A stretch of 64,000 nt of DNA from JBCCCJ01 sp039029315 (GCA_039029315.1 JBCCGK010000010.1:62001-126000), one strand, 5' to 3'. Counted from the first letter of the stretch, positions 9,768-18,348 are shown. Notes: generated by a model from the sequence alone, not told the origin. Program-made: numbers and translations.

Positions 9768-10460
9768 TCAAAATCTCATGATCAGATACAACCACTGAGG
9801 AGCCAGTAAGTCCAGTGTGGTCATATTGGAAAAGTCTCGATCGTTTCGTGCAGTTCCTACTTCAAAGCTTGTTGTTCGAATATTCTCTTGATATATGGCA
9901 TACAGGGTTGCCTCTGTCCCAATCATCAACCTTCGATTGATCGCAAATTGCGCCCCCATTACAATTCCTCCTCCTCCCTGACGGGTCTCCAGTTTCAACT
10001 CTGTTTCTTCTGATCCTGTTTGGCTGAATATTTTTTCTGTTGCGAGACTTGTCATAACATCAATTCCCAGATATCCAACCCATCTTTTATCTAGATACTT
10101 TCGCCACTCCTTCCCCATTCGCAGGGAGATGTCCCGATTGATCGCATCAGATTCGAAATCAGAGCCATTATTTTGTTTCATATTCACTCCCAATCCTATT
10201 CTGATGGCCCCTCCATCCCTGCCTCTGTATTTGTAGGAAAACGGGAATCGATTGGGGTCAACCAAATTGGCTGAATTCCCAAGAGCTGAAAAAATCAGTC
10301 TTGTAACATCAGCCCCTAGTTCATGTTTGCTATCATCCTCAAAGAATGAATCGACTTTTTGAGAAAATATCCATTGGGAACACAATAGCAATCCCATAAG
10401 GCAAATCATTGGTCTGAATTTGCCAGAGAAAGAATCAGGCTGAAAAAGGTGTACAAGCAT
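9768..10460 (-). CDS. Probable outer-membrane beta-barrel protein, unknown function
   Basis: A 230-residue protein with an N-terminal hydrophobic export signal (LMGLLLCSQWIFSQ) and alternating amphipathic strands typical of a small outer-membrane barrel: AIRIGLGVNM, KRWVGYLGIDVMTS, GGIVMGAQFAINRRLMIG. It ends in a C-terminal aromatic residue (YLIMRF), the usual barrel end signal. The start is uncertain; an internal ATG at 10409 would begin directly at the hydrophobic core but lacks positive charge, so the longer start is kept. It is probably the first gene of a pair with the diheme peroxidase. No specific family is recognised. Confidence 0.7.
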   Translation of the reverse strand: MLVHLFQPDSFSGKFRPMICLMGLLLCSQWIFSQKVDSFFEDDSKHELGADVTRLIFSALGNSANLVDPNRFPFSYKYRGRDGGAIRIGLGVNMKQNNGSDFESDAINRDISLRMGKEWRKYLDKRWVGYLGIDVMTSLATEKIFSQTGSEETELKLETRQGGGGIVMGAQFAINRRLMIGTEATLYAIYQENIRTTSFEVGTARNDRDFSNMTTLDLLAPQWLYLIMRF

Positions 10461-10562
10461 AGACTATTGTTTTCAAGGTTATACATATAGTAAGGACGAT
10501 CACAAGGAGATTTTCGCTAGGATTAGCTGCAAATTCACTATTCTGACAGAAAGGACAAATGC

Positions 10563-10602
10563 AAAAAAAAAAGACTAGCTCAAACCAAGCTAGTCTTTTT
10601 GT
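10563..10602 (-). terminator. Bidirectional intrinsic terminator
   Basis: A perfect 10-bp stem AAGACTAGCT / AGCTAGTCTT with a 7-nt loop, flanked by a run of As on the left and Ts on the right, so it can work on both strands. It lies 25 bp past the end of the small minus-strand membrane-protein gene. Confidence 0.85.
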
Positions 10603-10626
10603 TAACATTCTGATTGAATCTGATCT

Positions 10627-10866
10627 CTAAGGCTCAACAGAATCATTGAAATCCATAAGATTCAGGACATGAGGATTTCCCAGGTCATCAGATTCAGGAA
10701 GCACTTCTGCTTGAGAATCTGCCTGTCGAATTTCTTCAGGCACGATTGAGGATGGACCAAACATCAGGACTAAGTAAAACAACAAGAAAAGGCCTAACAA
10801 AAGGAGTTTGTTGCCAGGAATCCATTGTGCCAACCAGCCTCTGAAGGTTCCGTGAAAATGTTTCAT
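10627..10866 (-). CDS. Small single-pass membrane protein, unknown
   Basis: A 79-residue protein with one membrane helix (about residues 19-38, KLLLLGLFLLFYLVLMFG). A short amphipathic basic N-terminus precedes it and an acidic C-terminal tail of about 40 residues follows. It has its own terminator and no overlapping better reading frame, which supports it being a real gene. No family is recognised. The acidic tail probably faces the periplasm or cytoplasm as a docking segment; this is a guess. Confidence 0.55.
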   Translation of the reverse strand: MKHFHGTFRGWLAQWIPGNKLLLLGLFLLFYLVLMFGPSSIVPEEIRQADSQAEVLPESDDLGNPHVLNLMDFNDSVEP

Positions 10867-10922
10867 AGCTGTTAGGGTTGTATTTTATACAGAGTCATAC
10901 GATGATTTTGGGCTTATGTTCC

Positions 10923-10930
10923 TATATTTG
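10923..10930 (+). promoter_or_regulatory. Bacteroidota -7 promoter box upstream of tRNA-like element
   Basis: TATATTTG is an exact TAnnTTTG match, ending 11 bp before the acceptor-like end of the tRNA-like element. The tRNA-His gene in this window has the identical octamer. Confidence 0.55.
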
Positions 10931-10941
10931 TTCAGTCAAAA

Positions 10942-11011
10942 GCGAGAATAGCTCAAATGGGAGAGCAACATCTTTGACTGAAGATTGCGGGTTCGATTCC
11001 CGTTTCACGCA
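10942..11011 (+). tRNA. Degenerate tRNA-like element (possible tRNA pseudogene)
   Basis: A 70-nt sequence with clear tRNA parts. There is a 7-bp acceptor-like pair GCGAGAA / TTCACGC (one A-A mismatch), TA at positions 8-9, and a D arm GCTC-AAATGGGA-GAGC. The T arm is GCGGG-TTCGATT-CCCGT, followed by a discriminator A. The central part is only 20 nt (10967-10986) where about 23 is normal. Its only stem, ATCTT/AAGAT, closes a 6-nt loop with no valid T33-anticodon-purine37 layout, so no amino-acid identity can be given. No CCA is encoded. It is either a damaged tRNA gene or an unusual small RNA. Confidence 0.5.
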
Positions 11012-11202
11012 CTGAAATGTTTTCCTGCTAACTTTAGGCGGGGTTTTTGTTTGAAAGAAATAGGAGCCAATTAAGGATCATGCCAAAATTTATGGCTAAA
11101 TCTTTTGGGTTTTGGCTTCCTGAGTCGGATATTTGCTAAGTCCTGATGATTTTTGTACGAAAAATCACTCGATATTGCTCAGAGAATAGAGGTCTGCACA
11201 TT

Positions 11203-11754
11203 ATGAATCATTTACCTAAGCTATTACTCATATTAGCTACTCTTGCGTGGGGAGGATGTAATCAGGGCAATATTGATATGGATAATTCCAGTGATCAAGA
11301 TCTGATTGTCAATATTGATGAACTCAGCTATAACATGAAAGCTGGGCAATACACCCGTATTCAATTGGACAAAGGAGTCCACAAACTGGTATTGCAAGAT
11401 GAAGAAGGAAAAGTATTAGAAGAAGAATCTTTTCGAGTATATGAAGGAGGCTTGCTGAATCTGGGAAAAAATAATTACCTGATTTGGGTAGATCTATATG
11501 GAGATCCAGAACTACGCAAATCCAAATTGGAAGAAGATTGGCTCGACATAGAAGGAGACAGTTATTTTGGACAGTTTGAGCGTCTTGATCCAAGCAAAAT
11601 CTATGTAGAACGAAAATGGGATTATGGGCTGGATGATGCCTTTCCCGATGATCTGCTTGGATGGCAGATGACACAGGAACGTTGGATCATCAAACGCAAA
11701 TTATTTAGAGAATCGGAATTCATAGAAGCTTATAAATCGCTGGTCAAAGAATGA
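11203..11754 (+). CDS. Lipoprotein of unknown function
   Basis: A 183-residue predicted lipoprotein: signal MNHLPKLLLILATLAWGGC with lipobox Cys near residue 19. The mature part begins with a beta-rich segment resembling an immunoglobulin-like or PEGA-type fold (NSSDQDLIVNIDELSYNMKAGQY). A Trp- and Asp-rich C-terminal half follows. I chose this ATG over one at 11146 because the latter adds a non-hydrophobic leader ahead of the signal peptide. It overlaps the next gene by 4 bp (ATGA), so the two probably act together at the envelope. No family is recognised. Confidence 0.7.
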   Translation: MNHLPKLLLILATLAWGGCNQGNIDMDNSSDQDLIVNIDELSYNMKAGQYTRIQLDKGVHKLVLQDEEGKVLEEESFRVYEGGLLNLGKNNYLIWVDLYGDPELRKSKLEEDWLDIEGDSYFGQFERLDPSKIYVERKWDYGLDDAFPDDLLGWQMTQERWIIKRKLFRESEFIEAYKSLVKE

Positions 11755-12245
11755 GCCATTCAGGTCCTAAGTCATTCTCACTCAAAAAGGGGAACTGTTA
11801 CCTTTATCCGGACCGGATTACTATCCAACGCACTGATATTCAAGGAAAATTTCTTTCCTTCATGGAGTCCAAAGGCATTCATGGGGCCTACATTTATTAT
11901 GTCATTGCTTTTGTTGGATTGCTTACAGCTACCTTTTTGACCAGATTGATTGACAATTATTTCCTGGCCTTTTTCTTTGCCATTTCTGCTTTGGGGGCAC
12001 TCTATGGGTTATGGGTCAATCGACAGATCTCTTATGCCACGCACATTCCGCGAGCGCAAATAGAGTCCGTAGCCTATGCTCCGGCAGTCCAGGGAGTTTC
12101 CAGAGCAACTCTCTCAATTTTATTCCGTCCTAAAAAACGCTTGTACAGAAGAAAATTGATCCTTCCAAATGCAACCCATCAGGGCACCAGTCTGGCAGAC
12201 ACTGCCTACTGGATGATGCGAGAAGAGGGACTGATTCAAGCCTAA
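11751..12245 (+). CDS. Two-helix membrane protein, unknown
   Basis: A 164-residue protein with an N-terminal soluble beta segment (KKGNCYLYPDRITIQRTD) and two adjacent membrane helices (about residues 45-65 and 70-90, around AYIYYVIAFVGLLTATF and NYFLAFFFAISALGALYG). A C-terminal basic PH-like segment containing RPKKRLYRRKLILP follows. The layout resembles bacterial PH-domain membrane proteins, but I cannot name the family. It is coupled to the upstream lipoprotein gene and 17 bp upstream of nnr. Confidence 0.65.
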   Translation: MSHSGPKSFSLKKGNCYLYPDRITIQRTDIQGKFLSFMESKGIHGAYIYYVIAFVGLLTATFLTRLIDNYFLAFFFAISALGALYGLWVNRQISYATHIPRAQIESVAYAPAVQGVSRATLSILFRPKKRLYRRKLILPNATHQGTSLADTAYWMMREEGLIQA

Positions 12246-12262
12246 TCCAAATCATTACATCC

Positions 12263-13777
12263 ATGCGTTTGTCCAATGCCGCTCAAATTCGGGAAGCAGA
12301 CCGAATCCAAATCGAGGATCGGCACCTCCCAGGCATCTTGCTCATGGAGCAGGCTGGGCGCCTTGCTGCCGATCGAATCCTCGAATATGCTCCGGATCAG
12401 CACTCCTATTTCATTCTGGCTGGCCCAGGCAATAATGGAGGAGATGGGCTTGTCATTGCCAGATATCTTTACCTGGCTGGAAAAGAGGCGCAGGTATTAC
12501 TTAGTCATCCAGGAGAACGCTACCAAGGAGATGCTCTCATCAATTATCGAATCCTTGCAGAGCTTCCGGTTCCCATGTTGCAATACGAGGAGGAATCCCT
12601 CGATGACATGATCCGTTCCTTTGACCACCAGCCTATCCTGATTGATGCCTTATTAGGAACTGGAATCCAATCAGTCCTTCGCCCTCCTGTGTCTCAACTG
12701 ATAGAAGACATACGGACATTCTCTTTGCACACCATCGCCATTGATCTACCGAGTGGATTGAGTGCTTCTACCGGAGAATCTATCAATTCTCCTCTGCGTG
12801 CAGATCTCACGCTCACATTTCAGCTTCCCAAGGTTTGCCACCATATCACACCAGCTTCTCTCCTGTGTGGCAAGGTTGAAGTCATAGACATCGGGATCTG
12901 GCCAGAGGTTATACAGCAGTTGGGAATCCAGCGATACTTGCTTACCGAAGACTGGTTACAGGCCCAACATAAGCCTGCCTCTCTCGATGCTCACAAAGGC
13001 ACAATGGGCCATCTCCTTTCCATCGGTGGAAGTCGTAATATGGCAGGAGCGATTGCTCTTTGCGGGTATGCAAGTCTCAAATCTGGGGTAGGATTATCAA
13101 CTGTTTTGACCCCCGGAAGCTGTCGATCGATTGTCCTGGGACTGGCACCAGAGCTTATGTGCATCTCAAGTGGAGACATGTACGCAGCCAAGCTGGACGC
13201 AAAATCCCTGGATCTGTTTGATCAATACTTGGTCAACAAACAAGCAGTTGTCATTGGACCAGGCCTTGGGACTCATCCAGATACAGCAGCATTGTTAGAG
13301 GCGATTCTGCCTCGTATTCAGGTTCCGCTTGTCCTCGATGCCGATGCGCTCAATCTTCTCTCCCAACATCCCGCCTGGTGGAATATGCTCCCAGATTCTA
13401 CCATTCTGACCCCTCATCCGGGCGAGATGCGACGTCTGGTAGAACTCGAATCCATTCACCGCCGAAGGCTGGAAATCGCCGAACGTCTTGCTCAGGACCG
13501 ACAAGTGATCGTCGTCCTGAAAGGAGCCGGGACCATTGTGGCCTTGCCAGACGGGACAAGCTATGTCAATACTTCTGGCAATCCCGGCATGGCAACCGCT
13601 GGATCAGGAGATGTCCTGACGGGGATCATCGGCTCCTGCTTGGCACAAGGATATTCCGCTGGAATTGCTGCGGCAATGGCAGTCTATCTCCATGGAAAAT
13701 CAGGCGATCTTGCCGCAGCCAATTCTGGCATGGCCTCGCTCACAGCACGAGACCTTTGTCATCATATTCGCATGTAG
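12263..13777 (+). CDS. nnr: Bifunctional NAD(P)HX epimerase / ADP-dependent NAD(P)HX dehydratase
   Basis: A 504-residue metabolite-repair enzyme that restores hydrated NADH and NADPH. The N-terminal YjeF_N epimerase domain (about 1-215) has MRLSNAAQIREAD and the nucleotide motif AGPGNNGGDGLVIARYL. The C-terminal carbohydrate-kinase-like dehydratase domain (about 225-504) has HKGTMGHLLSIGGSRNM, VVIGPGLG, LDADALNLL, TPHPGEMRRL and the catalytic GNPGMATAGSGDVLTG. Length and order are standard for the fused bacterial form. It is the last gene of an apparent three-gene unit with the upstream lipoprotein and membrane protein, with a 17-bp gap. Confidence 0.95.
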   Translation: MRLSNAAQIREADRIQIEDRHLPGILLMEQAGRLAADRILEYAPDQHSYFILAGPGNNGGDGLVIARYLYLAGKEAQVLLSHPGERYQGDALINYRILAELPVPMLQYEEESLDDMIRSFDHQPILIDALLGTGIQSVLRPPVSQLIEDIRTFSLHTIAIDLPSGLSASTGESINSPLRADLTLTFQLPKVCHHITPASLLCGKVEVIDIGIWPEVIQQLGIQRYLLTEDWLQAQHKPASLDAHKGTMGHLLSIGGSRNMAGAIALCGYASLKSGVGLSTVLTPGSCRSIVLGLAPELMCISSGDMYAAKLDAKSLDLFDQYLVNKQAVVIGPGLGTHPDTAALLEAILPRIQVPLVLDADALNLLSQHPAWWNMLPDSTILTPHPGEMRRLVELESIHRRRLEIAERLAQDRQVIVVLKGAGTIVALPDGTSYVNTSGNPGMATAGSGDVLTGIIGSCLAQGYSAGIAAAMAVYLHGKSGDLAAANSGMASLTARDLCHHIRM

Positions 13778-13796
13778 ACTTGCTGGACCAAGAGAC

Positions 13797-14411
13797 TTAC
13801 ATCACGACAATCAAGGCAATCAGATGATCTTTGGGTAGGTCTTCCAGTTGAAGGCCCGATTCGGCCATGTCTTGTTGCAAAAAATCGTCTTTGATCAGGA
13901 AATGGATATGACTTTGTCCTAGCTGAAGATCGACATATCCAAAATCTGGAATCGGAGTAATTCCGAGGCTTTCTTCTCCAAGATGTTCGATCAACTCTTT
14001 GACAGTACTTCCTATTCCCACCCCCTGACTTGTTTGAAAAGCTGGATCATGAATCCGAATTCGGTTGATGGTACTTTCCTGCAACAAAGAATCAGTCACA
14101 AGATTTTCATCAATAAAATTCCCTTCCAACAACACCGAAGCTGTTTTGAGGTGGAGATTACGGGTTACCCACACATATCCCCCCTTTTGTTCAACAGAAT
14201 CTTCCACCCTCACGTCCTCTCCTTCCAACAACACACTGCCCAGGAATTGGCCCAAATTGATTGGAATCTCTTGTTGTAAGGACAAGCTTATCCCTGTTTC
14301 AAGAATCATGTGTAGCGATTCATCCTCATCTTCTGGAGAATCACATCCAGTCTCTAAACAAATAAGTAGAGTCATTAGAACGAGCAAGGTAAAAGAAAAG
14401 AGTTGTCTCAT
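13797..14411 (-). CDS. Lipoprotein of unknown function
   Basis: A 204-residue predicted lipoprotein with signal MRQLFSFTLLVLMTLLICLETGC and lipobox Cys near residue 23, followed by an acidic linker (DSPEDEDES). The rest includes QGVGIGSTVKELIEHLGEE, a pattern seen in small beta proteins that bind or track metal or phosphate, but I do not recognise a family. An upstream ATG at 14558 would add 49 residues that are not signal-like and would overlap the structured repeat, so it is rejected. It is convergent with nnr, 19 bp apart. Confidence 0.68.
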   Translation of the reverse strand: MRQLFSFTLLVLMTLLICLETGCDSPEDEDESLHMILETGISLSLQQEIPINLGQFLGSVLLEGEDVRVEDSVEQKGGYVWVTRNLHLKTASVLLEGNFIDENLVTDSLLQESTINRIRIHDPAFQTSQGVGIGSTVKELIEHLGEESLGITPIPDFGYVDLQLGQSHIHFLIKDDFLQQDMAESGLQLEDLPKDHLIALIVVM

Positions 14412-14475
14412 TCTATTCAAAAAATACTGGTTTAGTAATACGAGAAAAATAAGCTTTCGAGTTTTGGGTAGAGAG

Positions 14476-14551
14476 TTTGTACCAGACCAAGGAAGAAAAA
14501 CCGAATGTGCCGGGGCACATGAGGTTTTTTCTGACGTAGGACTGGTGCAAA
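14476..14551. repeat. Structured intergenic repeat, copy 1
   Basis: A nested inverted repeat. The outer arms TTTGTACCAG (14476-14485) and CTGGTGCAAA (14542-14551) pair. Inside lies the hairpin ATGTGCC-GG-GGCACAT (14505-14520), bordered by AAAAACCG on the left and GAGGTTTTTTC on the right. The same layout recurs at 52414-52572 with a different but still paired hairpin. It lies between the lipoprotein gene and metK. Confidence 0.65.
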
Positions 14552-14588
14552 AGATCAAGCAAAACGAAACCTTATTTTTGAGTGTTAC

Positions 14589-15899
14589 TTACAAGCCAAA
14601 TTTAGTTTTCAAATCACTTACCAAATCCAGCTTTTCCCATGGGAAGAAGGTTACTTTCTTCATTTTTTTGGTCTGTAGCAATTGCACCTGTCCGTTTTCC
14701 TCTGTTTTAGAAGCATAATTCACTTCAACTTCCTTTTCATACGGTTTTCTTCCCATATGTCCGTAGGCAGCACTGGGAGAAAATATTGGATTGGTCAATC
14801 CAAATCTGGACACAATGGCACGCGGGGTAAAAGAAATCATGCCACGGAGCCTTTCTGCGATTTCGGCGTCGCTGAGGGCCACATTGGCAGACCCATAGGT
14901 ATCGACAAAGAGAGAAACGGGCTCAGCAACCCCAATCGCATAGGCCAATTGGACCAGAATTTCGTCTGCAACTCCCGCTGCAACTAGATTTTTGGCAATA
15001 TGGCGCGCTGCATAGGCAGCACTTCTATCTACTTTGGAAGAATCCTTGCCAGAAAAAGCACCTCCTCCATGTGCACCTTTTCCGCCATAGGTATCGACAA
15101 TGATTTTTCTACCTGTCAAGCCAGCATCTCCATGTGGTCCGCCAATCACAAACTTGCCAGTTGGGTTTACGTGATAAATGGTGTCCAGCAAGAGTTCTTG
15201 GGGAATGACTCTTGGCACCAAATGTTCAATCACATCAGCCTTGATTTTGGCCAACATCTCAGTGTCAGCGGCCAATTGAGCTTCGGTGGAATCATCTGCT
15301 GGCTGGACAAAATCATCGTGCTGGGTAGAGATCACAATGGTATGAACTCTTTTGGGTTTGCCAGATTCGTCATACTCAATGGTAACCTGGGATTTGGAAT
15401 CCGGTCGAAGGTAGGGCATCAAATGAGATTCATTCTTTCTGATGTTTGCCAGTTCCTCGACCAGTTTGTGAGAATATGCTAGTGCCATCGGCATGTACTC
15501 TTCTGTTTCTTTAGAGGCATAACCGAACATCATTCCCTGATCCCCGGCCCCTTGTTCTTTCTCTTTATCCTCATCACTGTCTACCCCTCTCGCTATATCT
15601 GGAGACTGCTCATGTAATGCGGATAAGACAGCACAGGACCCAGCACTGAATTTGTATTCATCCGAATTGTATCCGATTCGCTCAATGGTATCTCTTACGA
15701 TGGATTGCAAATCTACATAGGCGAGGGTACTGATCTCGCCAGCAAGCACAACTTGTCCGGTAGTTACCAGAGTTTCGCATGCTACTCTGGAATTCGGATC
15801 TTGTCTTAACATGGCATCCAATACTGCATCTGAGATTTGGTCTGCTACTTTATCTGGGTGCCCCTCTGATACGGATTCGGAAGTGAATAAATATGGCAT
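14589..15899 (-). CDS. metK: S-adenosylmethionine synthase
   Basis: A 436-residue methionine adenosyltransferase that makes S-adenosylmethionine from methionine and ATP. Signatures are FTSESVSEGHPDKVADQISD at the N-terminus, GAGDQGMMFGYA and GGGAFSGKDSSKVDRSAAY, all intact. It is slightly longer than the E. coli enzyme, with extra residues near the acidic DSDEDKEKE segment before the GAGDQG motif and a longer C-terminus, as is common in Bacteroidota. It is monocistronic. A near-consensus -7 sequence (TA, three bases, TTTG on the minus strand) sits about 60 bp upstream. Confidence 0.97.
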   Translation of the reverse strand: MPYLFTSESVSEGHPDKVADQISDAVLDAMLRQDPNSRVACETLVTTGQVVLAGEISTLAYVDLQSIVRDTIERIGYNSDEYKFSAGSCAVLSALHEQSPDIARGVDSDEDKEKEQGAGDQGMMFGYASKETEEYMPMALAYSHKLVEELANIRKNESHLMPYLRPDSKSQVTIEYDESGKPKRVHTIVISTQHDDFVQPADDSTEAQLAADTEMLAKIKADVIEHLVPRVIPQELLLDTIYHVNPTGKFVIGGPHGDAGLTGRKIIVDTYGGKGAHGGGAFSGKDSSKVDRSAAYAARHIAKNLVAAGVADEILVQLAYAIGVAEPVSLFVDTYGSANVALSDAEIAERLRGMISFTPRAIVSRFGLTNPIFSPSAAYGHMGRKPYEKEVEVNYASKTEENGQVQLLQTKKMKKVTFFPWEKLDLVSDLKTKFGL

Positions 15900-16237
15900 A
15901 TGACTCTACGATTTAAAGTTTCGGCAAATTTGCATGCTTCCGAAACAAATTCCAACTGCAAATATTAGCAACTCTCTTTCCAAACATGTTCATATGGGAT
16001 AACCTCTCATCTCAGAATTGATTATAAAGGGGATATCCTGCCTATCCTGTCGAAATTGATAGCATGACATTCACGACCTAAAATTGCTACTGCGATCATT
16101 GTTCTGGCAAGAAAAATATAGATTGGGTGAATTGCTTTCTCTCACGTCCTAGTCAATCCCTCTTGTGGTTACACAGGATCAAGTTGCCTATCCAAGAAGG
16201 AATCCTTTTGTACATTTGGAGGAAATTATCAGCTCAC
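15900..16237. other. Divergent intergenic region between metK and a T9SS gene
   Basis: A 338-bp non-coding stretch. Its metK-proximal end holds an imperfect minus-strand -7 box around 15960-15968. Its other end holds the TACATTTG box of the T9SS gene. No hairpin resembling a SAM riboswitch was recognised by eye. Confidence 0.4.
16211..16218 (+). promoter_or_regulatory. Bacteroidota -7 promoter box
   Basis: TACATTTG matches TAnnTTTG. It ends 19 bp before the ATG of the T9SS protein gene and directly precedes a GGAGGA sequence. The resulting leader would be very short. Confidence 0.45.
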
Positions 16238-17146
16238 ATGACCCTTTTTTTTAAATTCTTCCTGTTGACTTGTCTATTCATTGTCAGCTCATCTGAGGTT
16301 CTGGCCCAATATAGTCCCACGCTAAAAGAAGGCAGAAAATGGATCAATCATTACGACCTGAATGGTTTTGGCGAGGTGACTGCTGCAACAAGCATCATAG
16401 GTGACTCACTTGTCAATGGCGTACACTACAAAGTCCTTCGTCGAGATAAGTTAGCTGGTACTTTTTTGATGCGAGAAGATTCTGTGGATCGGCAGATTTT
16501 TTTACTGGATACAAGCGGGGTAGAGCGATTGATTTATGATTTTTCACTTGAGCCAGGTGATACCTGCTATTGTTCCTATGATTCTCCGACAGAAGGATAT
16601 GTCGTTTTGGATAGTATTTCTAATGCCATCCATGAACTTTCATGGTGTTCAGATTCAATTGTATTGGATATTCCCAACCCAAGGATATTCCACGTACGAT
16701 CCAACCTGGATCAGTCTCTCATCTGGATTGAAGGAATAGGCTCTAATACAGAGCTTCGGGATAGCGAAGGAATGCTTTATTTCTTTTCCTTTCTTCTTTG
16801 TCACTTTAATGAGAGTGGGGAAAGAGATTATCATTATAGTTTTGGAGATTGTGCCAATCCTGAATCCTGTTTCGATTATGTTGGGCTAGCTGAAAATCCA
16901 GCTCAGGGAGTGACTATTTCCCCAAATCCCTTTGCTGATCAATTTACAGTAAACCTCCAGAATTCAGCGATTAGTCTTGAAGAGATCAGTATTTGGGGGG
17001 TGGATGGTCAGCGCGTGGCACGATATCCCATGTTTGGATTGGCAACACGAACTGTCGATCTGTCCCAACTTGCCAGCGGCATGTGGCTCATCACAGGAAG
17101 AACAAAGGACGGTGAATTCTTCCTTCAAAAAGTACTTAAGCAGTGA
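16238..17146 (+). CDS. Secreted protein with T9SS type A sorting domain
   Basis: A 302-residue exported protein. The signal peptide is MTLFFKFFLLTCLFIVSSSEVLAQ. The central region (about 25-225) is beta-rich and is a typical Bacteroidota secreted-protein body of unknown fold, with Cys pairs around CYCSYDS and CANPESCF. The last 75 or so residues are a T9SS sorting domain starting ISPNPFADQF and ending FFLQKVLKQ. The ATG at 16238 is preceded by GGAGGA; an upstream ATG at 16127 would put 37 residues ahead of the signal peptide. The function of the cargo is unknown. Confidence 0.8.
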   Translation: MTLFFKFFLLTCLFIVSSSEVLAQYSPTLKEGRKWINHYDLNGFGEVTAATSIIGDSLVNGVHYKVLRRDKLAGTFLMREDSVDRQIFLLDTSGVERLIYDFSLEPGDTCYCSYDSPTEGYVVLDSISNAIHELSWCSDSIVLDIPNPRIFHVRSNLDQSLIWIEGIGSNTELRDSEGMLYFFSFLLCHFNESGERDYHYSFGDCANPESCFDYVGLAENPAQGVTISPNPFADQFTVNLQNSAISLEEISIWGVDGQRVARYPMFGLATRTVDLSQLASGMWLITGRTKDGEFFLQKVLKQ

Positions 17147-17215
17147 TCTTGCCAAACAGTCTCTTATTTTTACTCTATCACTGACAGGCAGCCCTGAAAA
17201 TATTGATCAACAATC

Positions 17216-17866
17216 ATGGCTCGAAGAAAACTATTCAAAAAAGCGGAATACGAAACATTTCACAATGCCTATACTCCCTCTGATCAGCAGGCAGGTCGAT
17301 GGCATGAAGTATTTGAGAATCAACATCCATTGATCCTGGAGTTAGGATGTGGGAAAGCGGAATTCAGCGTTGGCATGGCAAAGAAGTATCCTGAGCAGAA
17401 TTTTTTAGGTGTGGATTTGAAGGCGGATCGACTCTGGAAGCCTGCCGGTGATGCGCTTGAAGAGGAGATTCCCAATCTTGCCTTTTTGTGTATTAATCTC
17501 CTTCATATTGATGAACATGTTGCGGAGAATGAAGCGGACGAAATTTGGATCACCTTTCCAGATCCATTTCCTAAAAAGCGGCAAGCAAAGCATCGTCTTC
17601 TTCATCCCATTTTTCTGCACAAATACCAAAAAGTACTTAAGCCTGGTGGGATTCTCCATTTCAAAACTGATAATTTGGAATTGTTTCAATACAGTCTCGA
17701 AGTCCTGGTAGAGGGAGGGAATGCTGGATTCAGGCAATTGAGTTTTGACTTACATCAGGATGGCAGGATCTCTGAGGACGCAAAAATTCTCACCACCTAC
17801 GAACGAAAATTCCTGGACATGGGCAAAACCATCAATTATGTATCGATGACCTTCACCGAAGCATAA
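17216..17866 (+). CDS. trmB: tRNA (guanine-N7-)-methyltransferase
   Basis: A 216-residue SAM-dependent methyltransferase that forms 7-methylguanosine at position 46 of tRNA variable loops. It carries the class I methyltransferase motif LILELGCGKAEFSVGMA, an acidic ribose-binding GVDLKADRLW, the TrmB-specific ITFPDPFPKKRQAKHRL catalytic/RNA-binding signature, and LKPGGILHFKTDN. The length is normal. It is 69 bp downstream of the T9SS gene and followed by a terminator. Confidence 0.96.
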   Translation: MARRKLFKKAEYETFHNAYTPSDQQAGRWHEVFENQHPLILELGCGKAEFSVGMAKKYPEQNFLGVDLKADRLWKPAGDALEEEIPNLAFLCINLLHIDEHVAENEADEIWITFPDPFPKKRQAKHRLLHPIFLHKYQKVLKPGGILHFKTDNLELFQYSLEVLVEGGNAGFRQLSFDLHQDGRISEDAKILTTYERKFLDMGKTINYVSMTFTEA

Positions 17867-17867
17867 C

Positions 17868-17895
17868 AAAAAGGGCCGAAGCCCTTTCATTTTTG
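17868..17895 (+). terminator. Rho-independent terminator after trmB
   Basis: A compact perfect hairpin AAAGGGC-CGAA-GCCCTTT with a stable CGAA tetraloop, followed by CATTTTTG, immediately after the trmB stop. Confidence 0.85.
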
Positions 17896-17919
17896 ATGTT
17901 TTCTATGTGAATTAGTATC

Positions 17920-18348
17920 CTATACACTGGTGGGAGGTTTCACCTCGTAGATCTCAGTATCAGACACTTCCAGGAGGATCATTTCGCATTTGCCATCGGC
18001 CTGTTTGAGCAATTCAGGATAAGATTCCAGGGATAGCTGTCCGCTGATATCTGCAATCCATTCCAAAATGCGTTCGGGCCTGTCATCAAACAAAAAATGA
18101 AACTGGACTTTGTCTTCGTACAGTTGGTCAATGATCTTTAGGCTGATCATGTTCACAGGAGCATGGTACCGGGCTTCCAATCCTATCCCTCCATGATTAA
18201 TGGCACGAAATCCTTCCGGGGTTACTTTTTCGCCAGAATCCAGTCGGAATTCCAGGTTTTCATCATCCGACCATCCATGATGTTCCAACAATAAATTAAA
18301 CACATTCAAGTCTCGCAGCTGGACAGTCGACAAATCTGATTTTCGCAT
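17920..18348 (-). CDS. Hypothetical cytoplasmic protein
   Basis: A 142-residue acidic protein without signal peptide or membrane segment. It has mixed alpha/beta predicted structure with ITGQ-free regions, including KVQFHFLFDDRPERILEWIADISG. No motif or family is recognised. It is convergent with trmB and starts beside a long AT-rich gap. The codon use and compact frame suggest a real gene. Confidence 0.6.
   Translation of the reverse strand: MRKSDLSTVQLRDLNVFNLLLEHHGWSDDENLEFRLDSGEKVTPEGFRAINHGGIGLEARYHAPVNMISLKIIDQLYEDKVQFHFLFDDRPERILEWIADISGQLSLESYPELLKQADGKCEMILLEVSDTEIYEVKPPTSV

Noticed and set aside
15900..16000. SAM riboswitch upstream of metK
   Set aside because: No recognisable SAM-I, SAM-II or SMK-box helices were found by eye; only a promoter-like sequence is visible.
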